Shown here one piece after another: positions 42,786 to 50,222 of a stretch of DNA of 64,000 nucleotides. The notes below the pieces were generated by a model. The model had not been told where the DNA came from, did no database searches, and was given only the letters and a program-made list of their open reading frames with translations. A program made the position numbers and the translations under genes. How positions within the stretch are numbered: the first letter of the stretch is position 1; each line of letters starts with the position of its first letter. The stretch is from Pseudomonas sp. UYIF39 (GTDB lineage Bacteria; Pseudomonadota; Gammaproteobacteria; Pseudomonadales; Pseudomonadaceae): contig NZ_JALBYU010000013.1 in assembly GCF_029963765.1 (NCBI RefSeq), positions 1 through 64,000 of the forward strand, given 5' to 3'.

Positions 42786-43346
42786 ATGGCGGTCATCGGG
42801 TACGTTAGGGTTAGCACTGGTGATCAGAGCGTCGAGGCTCAGCGTCACAGCATTGAGCAACTGCACAAAGTTGAGGTGTGGTTTGAGGACGATGGCGTGT
42901 CTGGTGCGGTGAGGACTGCTGAGCGGCAAGGGTTCGCCAAACTACTCAGCTACGTGCGCGACGGCGACACCCTGATTGTCGGTGCTGTCGATCGCCTGGG
43001 TCGCGATACGCTAGACGTGCTGGCCACCGTCCAGGCGCTACGGTCGAAGGGTGTTGCGATTATTAGCCTGCGCGAGGGGTTCGACCTTTCAACACCAATC
43101 GGTAAAGCCATGCTGACTATGCTGGCGGCTGTCGCCGAGTTGGAGCGCTCCAACATCAAAGCCCGGCAGATGGCCGGCATTCAGCGGGCAAAATCCGAGG
43201 GTAAGGCGCTGGGTCGAGAGAAGACCATTGACGACGCCACGGTTGCCGCTTGGCGCAAGAGTAGCGCAGCTAGTATCGCTGTGACGGCTGCACACTTCGG
43301 TATCTCAACCGCGAGCGTAAAGAGAGCGTGTCGTGCTTTTAGTTAG
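42786..43346 (+). CDS. Serine recombinase (resolvase/invertase family)
   Basis: A 186-residue small serine recombinase. The catalytic Ser is in GYVRVSTGDQ (residue 10); VDRLGRDTLDVL holds the active-site Arg residues, and LTMLAAVAELERSNIKARQ is the long E helix. A C-terminal helix-turn-helix follows (SIAVTAAHFGISTASVKRA). Length fits Tn3-type resolvases. No transposase gene is next to it, so it is a leftover or stand-alone recombinase. Confidence 0.9.
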   Translation: MAVIGYVRVSTGDQSVEAQRHSIEQLHKVEVWFEDDGVSGAVRTAERQGFAKLLSYVRDGDTLIVGAVDRLGRDTLDVLATVQALRSKGVAIISLREGFDLSTPIGKAMLTMLAAVAELERSNIKARQMAGIQRAKSEGKALGREKTIDDATVAAWRKSSAASIAVTAAHFGISTASVKRACRAFS

Positions 43347-43435
43347 TGCTAGCGATGTACGAGCATGAGTGATTCTACACAATCCGACATGCGGTTTTAT
43401 TGAGCGGGAGAATTCCATGGGAAAGGAGTATTTAA

Positions 43436-43708
43436 TTAAGCGGTAGTTTTTTTTGCCGGGGCAAGGCTTTGATTTATTAGATCTTTTTGGAGCTCAGAAA
43501 TGTCATCACATTCTTTGGCGCAGAATTGAATGTCGCGAGTAAATTCGTTTTCCAAATTTCCGAATCTATAGACCTGACCATTTCCTATCTGGGTCTGGAG
43601 TGCTATGGAGTCCATTTCATAAAAGTCACCCAAGCAAATCCAGGTATTTTTGGGGAAGCAACAGCATCCCTGTACAAGCAAGAAAGAGTAGATTTTGATC
43701 TGCCTCAC
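43436..43708 (-). CDS. Hypothetical protein, coupled to the upstream gene
   Basis: A 90-residue protein with a GTG start that overlaps the stop of the upstream gene by one base, behind AAGGGGCG. It has several Cys (QGCCCFPKNTWICLGDF) and no recognised domain. AT-rich. Translation coupling to the gene at 43708 is the main reason to accept it. Confidence 0.45.
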   Translation of the reverse strand: MRQIKIYSFLLVQGCCCFPKNTWICLGDFYEMDSIALQTQIGNGQVYRFGNLENEFTRDIQFCAKECDDISELQKDLINQSLAPAKKTTA

Positions 43709-44115
43709 TAACGCCCCTTCGTGAGGCGCAGGGCGATCATTCCTAGAGCTCCCGATTGCACGGCGAGCAGCACCAAGCTGCTCCAGCCGTGGTTATGTCG
43801 CTCGCACCGGTAGAGCGCATGTACGAACCGCCGGATTTCGGCCATCGGCAGGCCATCCAGCTGCTTCTCCGGCCTGGCGTTGATGGCTTCGAAGTCAAAA
43901 CCATCGGCCGATTGGTCGCTTCCTACAAACCCTCTGTCATAGGCCTGCTCCAATAGCTCGTTGTATTCAGGCAGCTCGTAGACCTTGGTTGCGTTCTCGA
44001 TGCAGCCAGAACTCCAACGCTCTCGCTCAATTGCTTGCTCAAGCCGCTTGATCCCAGCTGCGAACTCCCGCGCCTGCTCGTTGTTCGGTGGGCTGTTGGT
44101 CGTCGAACTTTTCAT
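43708..44115 (-). CDS. DUF6508-like hypothetical protein
   Basis: A 135-residue protein. The C-terminal half, MAEIRRFVHALYRCERHNHG followed by WSSLVLLAVQSGALGMIALRL, resembles the DUF6508 pattern of short accessory proteins. The N terminus is helical (GIKRLEQAIERERWSSG). It is carried in an accessory region and forms an operon with the gene at 43436. Function unknown. Confidence 0.55.
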   Translation of the reverse strand: MKSSTTNSPPNNEQAREFAAGIKRLEQAIERERWSSGCIENATKVYELPEYNELLEQAYDRGFVGSDQSADGFDFEAINARPEKQLDGLPMAEIRRFVHALYRCERHNHGWSSLVLLAVQSGALGMIALRLTKGR

Positions 44116-44181
44116 TTTCCACCCTCGTCACTGTCGTGACGCAATGATTTTAATACCGGGACTTAACAGGAAAATAAACGG

Positions 44182-44571
44182 TTAGGTAACGGTAAGAGGC
44201 TTCAAATTCATACTAAAACGAGGTTCCAACCGTGTCGACGATCGCTCAACTGATTTCGCTAGCCGAACCTGCATCGCGTCGACTAGCCACATCAACTCGA
44301 CGTTGCGCTCGGCCTCACGCTCAAGCCGGCGGCTGGAATGAATCCGATTGAGATAGCCGTAGATATAGATCTTCAGCAACACCGCTGGGTGATAGGCCGG
44401 ACGCCCAGTTGCGGCAGGATCGACGCCCTCAAAACCAAGTGCGCCCAGGTCGAGTTCATCGACGAAAACATCGACCACTCGCACTTGATTTTCTTCAGCT
44501 ACGTAATCATCCAAGCACTCAGGCAGCAACGTGACTTGCGTCCGAGCCTCACCTTCAATGAGTCGCTTCAT
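44182..44571 (-). pseudogene. N-terminal remnant of an IS1182-type transposase
   Basis: The frame has AYHPAVLLKIYIYGYLNRI and SSRRLEREAERNVELMWL, the conserved N-terminal part of IS1182-family transposases. After LMWL the usual continuation (PDFKTIANFR) is replaced by unrelated residues, and the frame ends at 129 residues of about 450. The gene is broken and cannot make an active transposase. Confidence 0.8.
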
Positions 44572-44633
44572 GATCGCCCCCGATACGATCTAGACGATCG
44601 GAAGGTTAGACAATCACTGGCGTTTTCACACAG

Positions 44634-44679
44634 CCTGGGTCGATTGCTGCCTGTCGCGAAGGGCTGTAAGCGACCCGGA
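44634..44679. repeat. Dispersed hairpin repeat, copy D
   Basis: GGGTCGATTGCTGCC and GCGAAGGGCTGTAAGCGACCC form a hairpin of the same family as the copies at 34911 and 38053. Confidence 0.5.
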
Positions 44680-44710
44680 TTTTCAGCACGTCTAAGCGAT
44701 CTGTGGCGAA

Positions 44711-44930
44711 CTATCCGTCCTCCTGACTTTGCAGTAGCCGACAAACCTCGACATTCACTTCCACGAACGCCTCCCAGCTGAATCGCTGCGCATAGTGCAT
44801 CCGGTACTGCCGGTCCACCCGGCAGATATCCGGCCGCGTCTCGTAGATCAGGCAGTGCTTGTTGGCATCACTGTAGTGCCGACAAGCCCCGTCCCCCCGA
44901 TCCAGATAGCCATCATCTCGTCCAGCGCCT
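44711..44930 (-). pseudogene. C-terminal relic of a YkgJ-family cysteine-cluster protein
   Basis: On the minus strand LDRGDGACRHYSDANKHCLI then YETRPDICRVDRQYRMHYAQ ends with FVEVNVEVCRLLQ and a stop at 44711. These are the Cys-cluster and C-terminal parts of YkgJ-type metal-binding proteins. The N-terminal CxxC part is degraded (RCGLRSRAG, where a Cys pair is expected) and no start is near. The gene is broken, next to IS and repeat debris. Confidence 0.65.
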
Positions 44931-45119
44931 GCTCGAGAGCGGAGACCACACCGCCGTGTGGTCGCTTTCGTTGCCTTCTTGTGATCGGCCCTTCGTCTAA
45001 TCATCTCAACTGCTGTTGATATAATCGCCGGCGGGACGTAGGCTCGTGAAAAACGGCTAATCGGCCTGCATGCTCCAAACGCTCGTTCGTGTGCCAATAC
45101 AATAATAAGGACGCAAGAC

Positions 45120-46337
45120 ATGAAACGCTGGTCTGTACTTGTTGGATGCTTTCTCGGGATGAGCATTGCGCCGCCCGCCATTCTGCTGATCCCGCTGGGC
45201 CTGTTCATGAAGTCGGTCACCGGCGAGTTCGGTTGGTCCCGTACCGATTTCTCCATCATCATTTCCGCCGCAGCCATCTGTAACGCGCTGGTGATGCCGC
45301 TGGCCGGCTTCCTCGTAGATCGCTTTGGCGCACGCCGGGTCGCGCTGGTCGGCACGGTGTTGGGGTGTGGCAGTTACATGTGCCTGTCGCTTACACACTC
45401 CTTCGGCGCTTTTGTCGCGATCACCGCGTTGAGTGTGGCCTTTGGCAATCTGGCGAGTTATCCAGCCTTCCTGTATTTGACTCAGCGCTGGTTCGACAAG
45501 CACTTGGGGCTTGCCTTCGCCATTACCTCCTCGGGACTCGCGGTCGGCACTGGCGGGTTTTCCTATCTCATTTCGCAAAACATCGTACTGCACGGCTGGC
45601 GGGAGGCTTTTGTGGTGGCTGGGGCAATTGCTCTGGTCATTGGCCTGGTCAATCTCGCCGTGTTTGTCCGTGACAATAAAGGGACGATGCCCGAGGCAGA
45701 ACGCCGCAGTGAGAAAACGCAATCTGGTCAGGACGGCCTGACCCTGCGTAGTGCCATGGCGACGCGGGATTTCTGGTTGTATTCGCTGGCATTTATACTG
45801 GTGCTTTTTGGCGCTGTCGGCGCAAGCTTTCACCTGCCAGCGATGCTGTCGGATTGGGGCGTATCCGCCGCTCAGATTGCCGGCATCGTTGCGGCGGGTT
45901 CTGTCGGCTCACTGGTGGGGCGACTGTTCGGCGGTGCCTTGCTGGATCATCTGCACACCCGCACCGTGGCCGGGATTTTTCTCGCCTGCCAGCTTGTCGG
46001 TTTCCTGATGCTGATTGAGGGGCCGAACTGGGCGCTGGCTGCCAGCTTTCTGATCGGCGCCACTCAGGGGGCCGAGATCGATATTCTGGGTTACCTGATT
46101 GCCCGTCGATTTGGCCGACTGGCCTACGCGCGGATCTTTGGCAGCGCCTTTTCGGTCACCCTTCTGGGAGCCATTATCGGACCTATCGTATTGGGCATGG
46201 TTTTCGATAAAAGCGGCTCCTACAGCCTGGGCTTGATGCTCTTTCCGGCACTGCCGATTCTTGCGTTCGGCTTGTTGTGCATGTCCGCCAAGTCGCCGCA
46301 ACAGGCCTGGATTTCCTCCGCGGCCAACGCGACATAG
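45120..46337 (+). CDS. MFS transporter, oxalate/formate-antiporter-like
   Basis: A 405-residue inner-membrane protein with 12 hydrophobic segments. The loop motif AGFLVDRFGARRVALVG (about 62-78) is the MFS signature between helices 2 and 3. The fold and length are those of the monocarboxylate/organic-acid branch. It starts the catabolic block and is followed by an outer-membrane porin gene after 53 bp, so the two may bring the same acid through both membranes. Confidence 0.88.
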   Translation: MKRWSVLVGCFLGMSIAPPAILLIPLGLFMKSVTGEFGWSRTDFSIIISAAAICNALVMPLAGFLVDRFGARRVALVGTVLGCGSYMCLSLTHSFGAFVAITALSVAFGNLASYPAFLYLTQRWFDKHLGLAFAITSSGLAVGTGGFSYLISQNIVLHGWREAFVVAGAIALVIGLVNLAVFVRDNKGTMPEAERRSEKTQSGQDGLTLRSAMATRDFWLYSLAFILVLFGAVGASFHLPAMLSDWGVSAAQIAGIVAAGSVGSLVGRLFGGALLDHLHTRTVAGIFLACQLVGFLMLIEGPNWALAASFLIGATQGAEIDILGYLIARRFGRLAYARIFGSAFSVTLLGAIIGPIVLGMVFDKSGSYSLGLMLFPALPILAFGLLCMSAKSPQQAWISSAANAT

Positions 46338-46390
46338 TGTGGTTCTACAACGTAGTCTTCTGAATACAACAAAAATAATAAGGTAATAGT

Positions 46391-47860
46391 ATGCGGCCCA
46401 ACTCAATCGGGATTAACCGAATCCGTAGGCGTGCGCCTGAGTTTATACGGATTACGCTGGCGGCATCCCTGGCAATATGGGCAGCTCACACGCTGAATGC
46501 TCGTGCTGAAACAACACCGACTCAGCAATATTTAGCAGGGCAGGTTGCCCCGGAGCTGAAACTACCGGTTGCGGCGCTTGACGCGGCGGCCGGGGAAAAA
46601 TCACTGCCCGACAGTCAATTGCTCGCCCATATTCTCGAGCGTAAAAAGCAATTCGCGAAAATCGATGCTCTGGTTGAACATGGCCAACTGACTGAGTTGC
46701 CACCACCGTCCGAAAGTATCCTCGGCGACGCAGGTGGATTGCGTAGCGATCTCGCTGATCACGGAATCGGCTTCAACATTTTGAACATGTCCAACTTTAC
46801 CAATAATTACCTGGATCACGACCGGCACAACCCGCAAGCCTATAGCGGCGAGCGTCCCACTTATTCGTCGAACCTGGTGGCAGGATTGACCTATGACCTG
46901 GGGCAAGTCGGCCTGAAGAATGGCCAATTTATCTTTGGGGTGGGAAGTTATTACTCCAGCTGGGATGAAGTGAATCCGTCATCGAAATTCAGCTACACGC
47001 GTATTACTTACTACCAGAGTCTTTGGGATAAGACCGTCGAACTCAAAATCGGTGTCTTCCCCAACGATCTGGAATACATCGGTCCGTTCACTGGCGGAAC
47101 GCTAGTGGGTGGCACCCAGGGTCTGCAGGCGCTTATCCCCTATCAGGTTGGCTTGAGTCACGCGCCCATTTCCAGCCCAGCCGCCAATGTGACCTTGAAC
47201 CTCGGCAACTTCTACAACAAGTTCGGTGTGCAACGCAGCATCAGTCCTGACGGCATGGGTGCGGAAATTGACCGCCATCTGGGTGAGCTTGACCTTCACG
47301 TCGATCATGCCGGCGCGCTGTACATTGATGAGCTCGGATTTAAACGTAATGCGACCCCGGGCACCCCGTATGCATGGCTACGTGCCGGTTATATCTACAA
47401 CCGGTCGGACTATACCCAGTTCCTGAGTAACGAGCGCAGTGATGACAACTACGCGGGCTACGTGCTTGGCGATTACCAGTTCTACCAGTTCAACAGCGCC
47501 ATCGCCTCGCGCGGTCTGTATGCCGGCTTTACCTGGATGTCTGCACCCGAAGACCGCAATTTGTTTGACCTGTATTACGGGCTTCGCGTGTTCGCAAAAG
47601 GGCCATTGGACTCGCGCCCGTTCGACATGTTGACGCTGGAGTACGGTTACACCAGCTACAGCGATGATGCCAACGCCAAGCTCGACAAGCTTAATGTGTC
47701 GAACGCCGACGACTCAAAGTCCACAACGCTTGCTTACAACATGCGCCTTGCTGCCGGCACGTACTTACGCACGGGGCTTAGTTATGTCGAACACCCCTCA
47801 TTCAGTCCAGATGTCAAAGACGCACTTAACATGCAAGTCGGCATTACGTTGTTCTTCTGA
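46391..47860 (+). CDS. OprB-type carbohydrate-selective porin
   Basis: A 489-residue outer-membrane beta-barrel protein. A long signal peptide ends near NARA. Then come a short helical region (ERKKQFAKIDALVEHGQL), GGLRSDLADHGIGFNILNMS, and a 16-strand-like barrel ending in VGITLFF with a terminal Phe. It is an OprB-family porin. Although named for sugars, many members pass acids or aromatics; here the neighbours suggest an organic acid. Confidence 0.85.
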   Translation: MRPNSIGINRIRRRAPEFIRITLAASLAIWAAHTLNARAETTPTQQYLAGQVAPELKLPVAALDAAAGEKSLPDSQLLAHILERKKQFAKIDALVEHGQLTELPPPSESILGDAGGLRSDLADHGIGFNILNMSNFTNNYLDHDRHNPQAYSGERPTYSSNLVAGLTYDLGQVGLKNGQFIFGVGSYYSSWDEVNPSSKFSYTRITYYQSLWDKTVELKIGVFPNDLEYIGPFTGGTLVGGTQGLQALIPYQVGLSHAPISSPAANVTLNLGNFYNKFGVQRSISPDGMGAEIDRHLGELDLHVDHAGALYIDELGFKRNATPGTPYAWLRAGYIYNRSDYTQFLSNERSDDNYAGYVLGDYQFYQFNSAIASRGLYAGFTWMSAPEDRNLFDLYYGLRVFAKGPLDSRPFDMLTLEYGYTSYSDDANAKLDKLNVSNADDSKSTTLAYNMRLAAGTYLRTGLSYVEHPSFSPDVKDALNMQVGITLFF

Positions 47861-48160
47861 TGCAAGATTGACTGATTGAAACCGGACCGGGCCTCCCATT
47901 CCTGGTCAGTGAGCCGCACGTGCAAGGCGGCGGCTCAGCAGCATCCTCCAGCACTATCAGCTTTTCAGCTAACTCGCATCGTTATTGACCATTGGGCGAG
48001 CCTCACGCATCCGCGATAGCCTCTGAACGCTAGCGACGTAGAACGTCGCACATCGAAGAACAACAAGAAGAATTCATATGCCCAGCGCGACTCAGGCCTT
48101 CATTTGCCACGATCTCTCTGCGCCTTGCACCGCTCTTTCATTGAGCAAAGGGCGGTCCCT
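47861..48160. promoter_or_regulatory. Intergenic leader of the chemoreceptor gene
   Basis: A hairpin TGAGCCGC ... GCGGCTCA lies near 47914-47940, probably ending the porin transcript. A short frame at 48078-48164 (28 codons, behind AAGAAG) ends across the GTG start of the receptor gene and could be a leader peptide. Confidence 0.35.
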
Positions 48161-50089
48161 GTGATTGCTCGTGTGCTGGGCAACCTGTCAGTGGGCACCA
48201 AGCTTTCACTGGGTTTCGGCTTGGTCCTGGTATCGACGCTAGGCGTTGCAGCGACAGCGTTCTACGCGCTCAACGTGCTCGAAGCACGGGCCGAGAAGAT
48301 GAACGACGTCGCCTCTGTCGAGTCGCTGTTGCTGCAAGCGCAGGTATCGGTAAAGGCGTTTGCTCTGGACCTGGCTGAGGAGGAGGCCCACAAGGTTGCC
48401 GGTATCACCGGTGAGCTTGTCTTGTTGCTGGAAACATCCCAGGGCGGGCAGGGCGATTCCACAAACGCGGCAAAAATCTATCTCGCCCAGTTCGAGCGTT
48501 ACGCTCAAGCCCAGCGTGATGCCCGCCAGGCTCGCCTGCGCATGCAGCAATTGGCCCAAGTGGTTGGCGAGCGATTCACCGTGGTCATGCTCGATCAGCT
48601 CGACGCGGTCAACCTGTTGGCCTCGCGGACTCAGCCCGCTGACTCAGTGCGCATGCTGCAGCTTGAGCAAGCCTCCACGCTGCGTGACAAGTTGGCAAAC
48701 CTGCGTGACAGCGAACTCTATTTCACGCTGCAAGGCAGTTCCGAAGTGCGCAATGCCTGGGAGGCGCGGGTTATCGAGCTGCGCTCTTACATGGAAAACC
48801 TGGAGCTGCGTCTCGAAGGTTCTGAGCGGGAGTCGTTGACCCAGGCGCGTACGGCGTTGGATGAATACCGCGATGCATTCAACGGCTACGCCGCCAGTCG
48901 TGATCAGGCCAGCGATAGCCAGGCCGCGATGAATGTCACCGCGGACAAGGTCAGCGCACTGCTTGTCGCGGCCCGCGATGCCCAGGTGCAGGCCTCGCAG
49001 GTGATGAGTCAGCGGGTATCGCGCCTGCTCGGGGGGATTGTGCTGCTGGCCCTCAGCTTTGGCATTGGCGCCAGCCTGTTGATTCGCCACTTGATCCTGC
49101 AGCCATTGCGTCAGGCGGTTGAGCTGACCCGGCGCGTGGCTTCGGGCGATCTCAGCGCCCAGATCGATGCTGCGGGACGCCGTGATGAGCTGGGGCAGTT
49201 GCTCGGCAGCGTCGGGCTCATGCTTGCCAGCCTGCGTGGGCTGATCGGCCGGATTGGCGAGGGTGTCGGGCAGTTGAATCAGTCCGCCAATGGGTTGGTG
49301 CAGGTGACGGAGCGTACTCGTGAGGGTGTTGATTCTCAGCGCGAGGAGACCGAATTGGCGGCCACCGCCATGCAACAGATGGCGGCGACCGCTCAGGACG
49401 TCGCGCGCAATACCAGCCAGACCCGCAACGCCGTTGAGCAGGCCAATAGTCAGGCGCGCAAAGGCGAGGATCTGGTACGACAGGCGACCACCAAGATCGG
49501 TCACCTGGCCGAAGAAATGAGTGGGTGTTCCGAGGCCATGGGCTTGCTGCTCACTGAGAGCACGGCCATCGGCAAGGTGCTCGATGTGATCAAGGCCCTG
49601 GCCGAACAGACCAATCTGCTGGCCCTGAATGCGGCGATTGAAGCGGCACGTGCCGGCGAAAACGGTCGTGGCTTCGCGGTGGTGGCCGACGAGGTACGCA
49701 ACCTCGCGCGGCGTACCCAGGCCTCCACCGACAGCATCGCCACCATCATCCAGCAACTGCGCGCCGTCGCCGAGCAGGCGGACAGTCGCCTGCAGGGCAG
49801 CCAGGTGTTGACCGGCGAAAGCGTAGTGCTTGCCGCGCAGGCCTCCCAGGCGCTGCAGGAAATCGCCGCGGCAGTGTCGACCGTGGAACAGATGAGTCAA
49901 CAGATTGCCGCGGCGGCCGAGCAGCAGAGCGCGGTGGCGGAGCAGGTGGGCAAAAGCATGGAGCGGGTACGGGCGGTTTCGGAGCAGAGCAGCGCTGCCA
50001 GCGGGCTGCTGGAAGAGTCGGTGCGCGGGCTCAAACAGGTGGGCGGCGCGCTCAACGCGGCGGTGGGAGATTTCCGCACGTCGACCTGA
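48161..50089 (+). CDS. Methyl-accepting chemotaxis protein
   Basis: About 642 residues from GTG at 48161; a TTG at 48104 is also in frame. It has an N-terminal membrane helix (LSLGFGLVLVSTLGVAATAF), a periplasmic helical sensor of about 260 residues, a second helix (LLGGIVLLALSFGIGASLLI), HAMP (PLRQAVELTRRVASGDLSAQ) and the signalling domain with hairpin tip ALAEQTNLLALNAAIEAARA. The ligand is unknown. Its place between porin and catabolic genes suggests chemotaxis to the same substrate. Confidence 0.9.
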   Translation: MIARVLGNLSVGTKLSLGFGLVLVSTLGVAATAFYALNVLEARAEKMNDVASVESLLLQAQVSVKAFALDLAEEEAHKVAGITGELVLLLETSQGGQGDSTNAAKIYLAQFERYAQAQRDARQARLRMQQLAQVVGERFTVVMLDQLDAVNLLASRTQPADSVRMLQLEQASTLRDKLANLRDSELYFTLQGSSEVRNAWEARVIELRSYMENLELRLEGSERESLTQARTALDEYRDAFNGYAASRDQASDSQAAMNVTADKVSALLVAARDAQVQASQVMSQRVSRLLGGIVLLALSFGIGASLLIRHLILQPLRQAVELTRRVASGDLSAQIDAAGRRDELGQLLGSVGLMLASLRGLIGRIGEGVGQLNQSANGLVQVTERTREGVDSQREETELAATAMQQMAATAQDVARNTSQTRNAVEQANSQARKGEDLVRQATTKIGHLAEEMSGCSEAMGLLLTESTAIGKVLDVIKALAEQTNLLALNAAIEAARAGENGRGFAVVADEVRNLARRTQASTDSIATIIQQLRAVAEQADSRLQGSQVLTGESVVLAAQASQALQEIAAAVSTVEQMSQQIAAAAEQQSAVAEQVGKSMERVRAVSEQSSAASGLLEESVRGLKQVGGALNAAVGDFRTST

Positions 50090-50117
50090 TACGGGCTCTT
50101 TTTTCTCGATCAATCAA

Positions 50118-50144
50118 GTTTCAGGTACTCAACAGTACTGAAAC
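50118..50144. promoter_or_regulatory. Inverted repeat before aceE
   Basis: GTTTCAGGTACT and AGTACTGAAAC pair with one bulged base around CAAC. It lies 80 bp before aceE and could be an operator or the receptor gene's terminator. Confidence 0.4.
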
Positions 50145-50222
50145 CCAAGTAATGAAGCTTAGTACGGCGGCACGTTCTGTCGGTTCATCTCTAAGCAGAC
50201 AACAATAAGAGTGGAGGCAGAC

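Noticed and set aside
44711..45355. 214-residue minus-strand frame as a full gene
   Set aside because: Only the last 65-75 residues look like a protein family; the rest is antisense to the MFS gene and spacer, so it is treated as a YkgJ relic.
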